Origin: DUEL01 sp964580565
GTDB taxonomy: Bacteria > Chloroflexota > Anaerolineae > B4-G1 > DUEL01
Assembly (NCBI GenBank): GCA_964580565.1
Contig: CAZOLN010000095.1
Coordinates: forward strand, 1-10,817
Length of the DNA stretch: 10,817 nt
Direction: 5' to 3'
This document shows, one piece after another, positions 6,783-10,817 of the stretch; positions within the stretch are counted from its first letter, which is position 1; each line of letters begins with the position of its first letter. The position numbers and the translations under genes were made by a program. The notes under the pieces were generated by a model. The model was not told the DNA's origin, ran no database searches, and was given only the letters and a program-made list of their open reading frames with translations.

Positions 6783-9095
6783 CTACGCCTCCGTTTTCCC
6801 TCGCTTCCCGGCTCCCCTGCTCCCTTGCTCCCTGCGACTTTGCTCCTCTGCAAACCCCACCTCCACCACCGCCCTCCCCTCCAGCGTCAGCCCCAACGCC
6901 ACCACGCCGGGGGCCACCTGCCGCAGGTCTCGCCGCACCCCGTCCACCCGCGCCTCCACCGGCCGCCACCCCTCCGGCACGGCGAACAGCACCTCCCCGA
7001 ACTGCTGTCCCGCCTTCCGCAACACGACCTCCACGCTTGACGCATGACGTTTGACGGCTTCCACCTCCACCGCCCCCGCGCAGACGTGGAACGTCGTCAC
7101 CAGCAGATCGGGCTGATCCAAGACCGGCTTGAAGATCAGGACGGCGGTCTCGTGGGGCTGGTGGCGGCGGATGGTGACCGTCCCCTCCACCACCCCCAGG
7201 TAGCGGCGACGCCAATAGTGGTAAGCGTGGTACCGGCCCGGCGGGAGGCCCAGGTCGGCCAAGCGGACCGTGGTCTCGGTGGTGCGGTCATCCCAGTTGA
7301 TGACCCCCACAACCCACCAGCGACCCCACTCCCGCTCCATCGGCAACACCAACAGACGCGGCATCTCGTTCCGGAAGAGGTCCACCGGCCGGGCGGAGAC
7401 CCCCGTGGGGGGCAGCGTCTGGCGCAGGTACTTGAGCCGCCCCGGTCGGATGGAGGTCAAATCGTCGGAGTTGATCGTCAGCCCGCCCAGGAGCGCGACC
7501 ACCGCCGAGAGGGTCCGCATCTCGTTGAGCACCAGGTCCATATCCGTCCCCCGCTGGCGGACCAAGAGGCAATCCGGGTCGTTGAGCCAGAGCCGACCGT
7601 GGAAGGGGGCGCGGGCGATGCTGTTGCGCAGCGCGTTCTCGACGGAGGGCATCGAGAGATCGTTACGCCAGATAGGATGCCAGTTGGGGTCCACATCCGG
7701 CCCCACCCGCATCCCGTCCACCAGCCCCACGCACGGCCCCAACGGCGCGCCGCACCCCAGGAGAAAGGCGTCATCGCCGATGGCCTCGCGGATCGCCTCC
7801 ACGCCCCGCCGCAGGGCCTGGGCGCGGGTCGCCGTGGGGTCGTGCCGACGGCCGGGCCGGGCCGCGGCGAAGATAAAGTCGATCTTGAAGAACGCCACGC
7901 CCCATTCCTCCCGCATCCGACGGAAGGTCTGGCGCAACCAGGCCAGCACCTCCGGGTGGGTGCAGTCGAGGGCGTAGCAGGTCGTCCCCCAGTGAACCCA
8001 TCCTACCACCGGCTCCCCCGCTTCGTCACGGAGGAACCAGTCGGGGTGGTCGGCGAAGAGTTGGGAATCCTCCGCCGCGCCGAAGGGGGCGGTCCAGATC
8101 CCCGGCCGACGTCCGGCCTTGCGGATCGCCTCCATCACCGGCTCCATCCCCTCGGGGAACTTGTCCGGGTCGAGCGAGAACCAGTCCCCAATGGCGGTCT
8201 GGTAGCCGTCGTCGATGAGGACCACCTCCAGGGGCAGGTCGTACCGGGCGATGGCCTCCAGGTTGGCGAGGACGTCGTCGGCGGTGTTCTCGCCGTAGTA
8301 GGTGTACCACGTGCACCAACCGGTGGGGGTGTTGCCTGTACTCGTATGGGCGCGGCTCGTGTGGGCGCGATGAATCGCGCCCATACGACTCGCGTCCACA
8401 CCGGTTGCGCCCACACCAGCGCCCACCCGCGCGCCCATGCCCGCCCCGGCCGCCTCCGCCCACTCCTCCAGCAACACCAGCGGGTCCGGCCCGACCCGCA
8501 GGAGCAACGTCTCGGTGGAGACGGCGTCGCCGGGGCGGAGCAGCGCGCGGTCGAAGTAGCAGCGGGCCACCAGCCCTTTCCCGTCCCGCCGCACCCGCAC
8601 CTCCGCCAGTTGGTCGGCCATCGTCACGAACCCTGCCAGGAGAGACATCCTCTCATCCCCGCCCCCGATCACCGTGACCCACTCTGAGGCGACCACCGCC
8701 TCATCGTACGGATGGGGCTGATGCATCATCCGGTACGTCTCCGTGCCGGGGTCGGCGTAGAGACCGTCGTCCGGACGCCGGGCGAAGGTGGGGGTCCACG
8801 AGATCCACCCGTTCTGATAGACCGCCATCCGGCTCAAGGGACAGCCCAGGTCGGGCAAGGGAGCGCTGAGGACGTCCACCGACTCCAGGTATACCGGCCC
8901 GCTCCCCACGTTGTTGAGGCGCAACCAGATGCGGAACCCCTTTTCCCCCTCCGAATGCCACCGCCAGATGGCCCGAAGTCCGTGCGCCTGCACACTCCGG
9001 TCGGGCTCGGCGACACGCAGCTCTCGGGACTGCCCGCCCACCTGGTAGCGGATCACCGCCGAGCGCTGGCGGGGGGCCAACACCTCTTTGCCCAT
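6783..9095 (-). CDS. GH36 alpha-galactosidase (melibiase)
   Basis: A 770-residue glycoside hydrolase family 36 enzyme expected to release alpha-galactose from raffinose-type sugars or galactosides, probably cytoplasmic because no signal peptide is seen. It has an N-terminal beta-sandwich domain (about 1-215), a linker, a catalytic barrel beginning TGWCTWYTYYG (Trp260), LIDDGYQ (Asp295-Asp296), nucleophile Asp406 in FFKIDF, acid/base Asp467 in RVGPDVDPNW, and a C-terminal beta domain. The two catalytic aspartates are 61 residues apart; I recall 60 in Thermotoga GalA. The ATG at 9095 is chosen because GGGAGGG precedes it; a 61-residue upstream extension to 9278 would cross the promoter. Three repeat insertions sit in it: a 15-bp palindromic array (residues about 219-252), TTGACGT heptamers (about 680-686), and an octamer-encoded tail (about 750-770). 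It heads the operon with nth. The exact substrate is unproven. Confidence 0.9.
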   Translation of the reverse strand: MGKEVLAPRQRSAVIRYQVGGQSRELRVAEPDRSVQAHGLRAIWRWHSEGEKGFRIWLRLNNVGSGPVYLESVDVLSAPLPDLGCPLSRMAVYQNGWISWTPTFARRPDDGLYADPGTETYRMMHQPHPYDEAVVASEWVTVIGGGDERMSLLAGFVTMADQLAEVRVRRDGKGLVARCYFDRALLRPGDAVSTETLLLRVGPDPLVLLEEWAEAAGAGMGARVGAGVGATGVDASRMGAIHRAHTSRAHTSTGNTPTGWCTWYTYYGENTADDVLANLEAIARYDLPLEVVLIDDGYQTAIGDWFSLDPDKFPEGMEPVMEAIRKAGRRPGIWTAPFGAAEDSQLFADHPDWFLRDEAGEPVVGWVHWGTTCYALDCTHPEVLAWLRQTFRRMREEWGVAFFKIDFIFAAARPGRRHDPTATRAQALRRGVEAIREAIGDDAFLLGCGAPLGPCVGLVDGMRVGPDVDPNWHPIWRNDLSMPSVENALRNSIARAPFHGRLWLNDPDCLLVRQRGTDMDLVLNEMRTLSAVVALLGGLTINSDDLTSIRPGRLKYLRQTLPPTGVSARPVDLFRNEMPRLLVLPMEREWGRWWVVGVINWDDRTTETTVRLADLGLPPGRYHAYHYWRRRYLGVVEGTVTIRRHQPHETAVLIFKPVLDQPDLLVTTFHVCAGAVEVEAVKRHASSVEVVLRKAGQQFGEVLFAVPEGWRPVEARVDGVRRDLRQVAPGVVALGLTLEGRAVVEVGFAEEQSRREQGSRGAGKRGKTEA
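6803..6834. repeat. Octamer array GCTCCCTT x4 (= AAGGGAGC) encoding the galactosidase tail
   Basis: Four 8-bp units on the + strand: GCTTCCCG, GCTCCCCT, GCTCCCTT, GCTCCCTG. Read on the - strand they match the GGAGCAAG octamers at 10733-10764. They encode most of the charged C-terminal tail QSRREQGSRGAGKRGK, which is outside the expected beta domain. Confidence 0.85.
7037..7057. repeat. TTGACGT-type heptamers x3 inside the galactosidase gene
   Basis: Units TTGACGC, ATGACGT, TTGACGG: 21 bp, hence seven codons in frame, giving VKRHASS in the C-terminal beta domain. The unit is the same as in the nth-phosphatase linker at 5831-5893, about 1.2 kb away and in the same orientation. Confidence 0.85.
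8341..8432. repeat. 15-bp palindromic repeat array inside the galactosidase gene
   Basis: Two direct 15-bp units (8341-8355 and 8356-8370, CTCGTRTGGGCGCGR) are followed by inverted versions at 8376-8390, 8391-8405 and 8406-8420, then shorter traces to about 8432. The centre is a near-perfect inverted repeat, 8357-8371 against 8374-8388, with a 2-base loop and a single G-T pair. The 15-bp period keeps frame, so the protein shows five-residue periodicity (RAHTS RAHTS; VGAGV GATGV). The element separates the N-terminal sandwich from the catalytic barrel. Confidence 0.88.
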
Positions 9096-9134
9096 CTCGG
9101 TCCCTCCCTGGCAGGTTGGACACCGCCTGGGCCC

Positions 9135-9163
9135 ATTATATTCGCCGGTATGGTCGGTGTCAA
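9135..9163 (-). promoter_or_regulatory. Consensus sigma-70-type promoter for the GH36-nth operon
   Basis: On the - strand a perfect TTGACA (+ strand 9158-9163) and a perfect TATAAT (9135-9140) are separated by exactly 17 bases (9141-9157). Transcription would start near 9128, leaving a leader of about 33 bases before the ATG at 9095 with its GGGAGGG ribosome site. This fits the housekeeping sigma consensus in full. Confidence 0.85.
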
Positions 9164-9214
9164 AAGCCGTGGCTCTATACCACAGAAGTACAGAAGGGTG
9201 CATGGTAAACTCCC

Positions 9215-9231
9215 CACGCCCCGGCGGCGTG
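9215..9231. promoter_or_regulatory. Inverted repeat CACGCC-N5-GGCGTG near the nfo -35 box
   Basis: Six-base perfect arms (9215-9220 and 9226-9231) with a 5-base spacer end 3 bases before the nfo -35 box. GTGCAT also occurs twice, at 9198-9203 and 9229-9234. It could be an operator shared by the divergent promoters, but short GC-rich palindromes are expected by chance in this DNA. Confidence 0.3.
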
Positions 9232-9234
9232 CAT

Positions 9235-9262
9235 TTGACCTTTCCCACCGCCCGCGTAGAAT
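9235..9262 (+). promoter_or_regulatory. Promoter for nfo
   Basis: TTGACC (9235-9240), a 16-base spacer and TAGAAT (9257-9262) each differ from the consensus by one base. Transcription would begin near 9269. AAGGAG at 9277-9282 then precedes the ATG at 9290 by 7 bases. The promoter diverges from the GH36 promoter, with about 71 bases between the two -35 boxes. Confidence 0.7.
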
Positions 9263-9289
9263 TGAGATACCCACACAAGGAGCAGAGAG

Positions 9290-10138
9290 ATGTTACGACT
9301 GGGAGCCCACGAATCCATCGCCGGGGGGATCTACAAGGCGATCGACCGGGCGCAGTCGATCGGGTGCGACTCGGTCCAGGTGTTCGTCAAATCCAACCGG
9401 TCGTGGGCGGTCAAGCCGCTGACAGAGGAAGAGATCGCGCTCTTCAAGGAGCGGGTACAACGGACGGGCATCCATCCCGTCGTCGCCCACACCTCCTACC
9501 TGCTGAACCCGGCCGCCCCCGACGAGGACCTCTGGGTCCGCTCGCGGGACACGTTGATCGTGGAACTGGAGCGGTGCGAAGCGCTGGGGATCCCCTACCT
9601 GGTCCTCCACCCCGGCTCCCACGTCGGGACCGGAGAGGAGGAAGGGCTGAGACGGGTGGCGAAAGCGCTGGGAGAGGTCCACGCCGCCTGCCCGGGCTTC
9701 CGCACCCAGATCCTGTTGGAGACGACCGCCGGGCAGGGGACGAACCTGGGCTACACCTTCGAACAACTGGCCTGGCTCCTGGAGAACACCCCGGAGGGGG
9801 ACCGGCTGGGGGTCTGTCTCGACACCTGCCATGTCTTCGCGGCGGGGTACGAACTCCGCACCCCGGAGGGGTACGAAGCCACGATGGAAGCCTTCGACCG
9901 GATCGTCGGTCTGGATCGGCTCAAGGCGCTTCACCTCAACGACAGCCGCCACGACCTGGGAAGCCACAAAGACCGACACGCGCACATCGGCCAGGGGTTC
10001 ATCGGCCTGGAGGGGTTCCGCAACGTCCTGAACGACCCCCGCCTGGAGGGGCTGCCAGGGCTGTTGGAGACCCCCAAGTCGCCCGACCTCCACGAGGACG
10101 CGGAGAACCTGGCCGTCCTGCGATCGCTGGTGGAATGA
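9290..10138 (+). CDS. nfo: Endonuclease IV (apurinic/apyrimidinic endonuclease)
   Basis: A 282-residue TIM-barrel enzyme that cuts 5' of abasic sites and cleans blocked 3' ends during base-excision repair, using three metal ions. All nine expected ligands are present: His67 (AHTSYL), His107 (LHPGSH), Glu144 (LLETTAG), Asp178 and His181 (CLDTCHVFAAGY), His215 (HLNDS), Asp228 and His230 (KDRHAHIG), and Glu260 (LETPK). Each is one residue lower than in E. coli Nfo as I recall its numbering, and the length matches the usual 280 or so. The ATG at 9290 has AAGGAG 7 bases upstream and its own promoter. The stop codon overlaps the start of the following methyltransferase (ATGA), so the two are coupled. 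It diverges from the operon carrying nth, whose product supplies AP-site intermediates to the same pathway. Confidence 0.97.
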   Translation: MLRLGAHESIAGGIYKAIDRAQSIGCDSVQVFVKSNRSWAVKPLTEEEIALFKERVQRTGIHPVVAHTSYLLNPAAPDEDLWVRSRDTLIVELERCEALGIPYLVLHPGSHVGTGEEEGLRRVAKALGEVHAACPGFRTQILLETTAGQGTNLGYTFEQLAWLLENTPEGDRLGVCLDTCHVFAAGYELRTPEGYEATMEAFDRIVGLDRLKALHLNDSRHDLGSHKDRHAHIGQGFIGLEGFRNVLNDPRLEGLPGLLETPKSPDLHEDAENLAVLRSLVE

Positions 10139-10725
10139 GCCCGAGCATTTTCGACGGCCTGTCCTCCGGCTACGATCTGGGGATGCTGCCGCTGGAGTGG
10201 GCGATCTTCCGGCGGATGCGACGGCAGGCTTTCTCGCTCGACCGGGGGGACGTGCTGGAACTGGGGGTCGGGACCGGGGTGAATCTCCCCTTCTACGGGG
10301 CGCGGGTTCGGGTGACGGCCATCGATGCCAGCCCACAGATGCTCCAACGAGCGGCCCGCCGCCGCACCCAGGCCCCGGTCCGGTTTGTCCAGGCCGACGT
10401 CCATCATCTCCCCTTCGCCGACGGGACCTTCGACACGGTAACCGGATCGCTTCTCTTCTGCTCGGTGGAGGCCCCTCCGCGGGCGCTGGCCGAGGTGCGG
10501 CGGGTGTTGCGAGCCGGGGGGCGGCTGGTCCTGCTCGAACACACGCGGGGCACCGGCCTGGGAGCCTGGCTCACCGATCGGATCCACCCCCTCTGGTACG
10601 GATGGAACGGTGTGTGCCACTTCAACCGGGAAACGACCCGGGCAGTCGTCGAGGCGGGGTTCCGAGGGGTGCGGGAGGAGCGACGATTACTGGGGATCGT
10701 GCGGCGGATCGAAGGGGTGAAATAG
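10135..10725 (+). CDS. Class I SAM-dependent methyltransferase
   Basis: A 196-residue Rossmann-fold methyltransferase of the UbiE/Methyltransf_11 type. Motif I is VLELGVGTGVN (residues 40-50), the SAM ribose-binding acid is Asp64 in AIDASPQML, the adenine-side acid is Asp88 in VQADVHHLPF, and the post-motif strand is FDTVTGSLLFC (99-109). The start HPLWYGWNGVCHFNRETTRAVVEAGF region (149-174) is reminiscent of small phospholipid or quinone methyltransferases, but the acceptor cannot be named. The ATG overlaps the nfo stop as ATGA, so translation is coupled; an upstream start is unlikely because it would run far into nfo. The link to DNA repair may be only positional. Confidence 0.88.
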   Translation: MSPSIFDGLSSGYDLGMLPLEWAIFRRMRRQAFSLDRGDVLELGVGTGVNLPFYGARVRVTAIDASPQMLQRAARRRTQAPVRFVQADVHHLPFADGTFDTVTGSLLFCSVEAPPRALAEVRRVLRAGGRLVLLEHTRGTGLGAWLTDRIHPLWYGWNGVCHFNRETTRAVVEAGFRGVREERRLLGIVRRIEGVK

Positions 10726-10732
10726 GGACAAT

Positions 10733-10764
10733 GGAGCAGAGGAGCAAAGGAGCAAGGGAGCAAG
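10733..10764. repeat. Octamer array GGAGCAAG x4
   Basis: Four 8-bp units: GGAGCAGA, GGAGCAAA, GGAGCAAG, GGAGCAAG. It lies 8 bases after the methyltransferase stop and merges into the AAGGAGG ribosome-binding site of the next gene. It is the same unit as the inverted array at 6803-6834. Confidence 0.88.
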
Positions 10765-10768
10765 GAGG
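10762..10768 (+). promoter_or_regulatory. Ribosome binding site made by the octamer repeat
   Basis: AAGGAGG, a near-ideal anti-16S match, 4 bases before the ATG at 10773. Its first bases belong to the last GGAGCAAG unit, so the repeat itself supplies part of the translation signal. Confidence 0.75.
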
Positions 10769-10772
10769 AAAG

Positions 10773-10817
10773 ATGACGGATTTCAAGACGGAAGCGGAGC
10801 GGTTGCGGGAGAAACTG
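10773..10817 (+). CDS. Start of an unidentified gene (truncated by window end)
   Basis: Only fifteen codons are present: MTDFKTEAERLREKL. The start is supported by a near-perfect AAGGAGG 4 bases upstream and by the absence of a stop up to the window edge. An amphipathic charged helix with this pattern is seen at the start of M20-type amidohydrolases, but fifteen residues cannot establish that. It lies 47 bases after the methyltransferase stop and may belong to the nfo operon. Confidence 0.6.
   Translation, partial: MTDFKTEAERLREKL

Noticed and set aside
7044..8687. A 547-codon + strand open frame opposite the GH36 gene.
   Set aside because: The product is rich in His, Pro, Arg and Gly without motifs, while the opposite strand encodes an intact GH36 with catalytic residues in place.
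9096..9278. An in-frame upstream extension of the GH36 protein by 61 residues.
   Set aside because: It would include the perfect promoter as coding sequence, its composition is unlike the enzyme, and the ATG at 9095 has a strong GGGAGGG ribosome site.
9293..10336. A - strand open frame of 347 codons opposite nfo, and a + strand frame 5947-7047 opposite nth.
   Set aside because: Both are shadows of genes with complete catalytic sites; no ribosome site or domain supports them.

Overview
The window is GC-rich chromosomal DNA from a bacterium, with tightly packed genes and mostly G or C in third codon positions. I infer a member of the Chloroflexota (Anaerolineae-like, possibly thermophilic). 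The basis is a membrane-anchored protease with an HELDHALQDQ-type motif, a Rad50-like SbcC, and many 7-8 bp tandem repeats, all of which I associate with that phylum from memory. No 16S or marker gene here settles the taxonomy. A run of exactly 100 Ns flanked by identical 55-bp ends points to a scaffolded short-read assembly, probably a metagenome.

Left part (1-4516, + strand): an SbcC/Rad50-type DNA-repair ATPase is interrupted only by the artificial gap. It is followed by a stand-alone PAS-domain protein and then by a membrane-anchored zinc metallopeptidase whose start lies inside the PAS gene. These three look like one transcription unit. A long hairpin (4528-4584) separates them from the convergent genes.

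Middle part (4593-9163, - strand): one probable operon is read leftward from a promoter with perfect TTGACA-17-TATAAT boxes at 9135-9163. Its order is a GH36 alpha-galactosidase, a possible small membrane protein fitted exactly between its neighbours, an endonuclease III fused to a histidine phosphatase, and a small two-TM membrane protein. It ends at the 4528-4584 hairpin.

Right part (9235-10817, + strand): a divergent promoter drives endonuclease IV (nfo), translationally coupled (ATGA) to a class I methyltransferase. The start of a further gene follows, with its ribosome-binding site inside an octamer repeat.

Endonuclease III (base removal and AP-lyase) and endonuclease IV (AP-site and 3'-end cleavage) act in the same base-excision repair pathway and are encoded either side of one control region; SbcC adds double-strand-end processing. 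The most unusual theme is that short tandem repeats of several families (TTGACGT, TTTCAGG and GCAACCA heptamers, a GGAGCAAG octamer, and a 15-bp palindromic array) lie inside reading frames. They form the linker of the Nth-phosphatase fusion, its N-terminus, an interdomain linker of the galactosidase, part of its C-terminal domain and its C-terminal tail.
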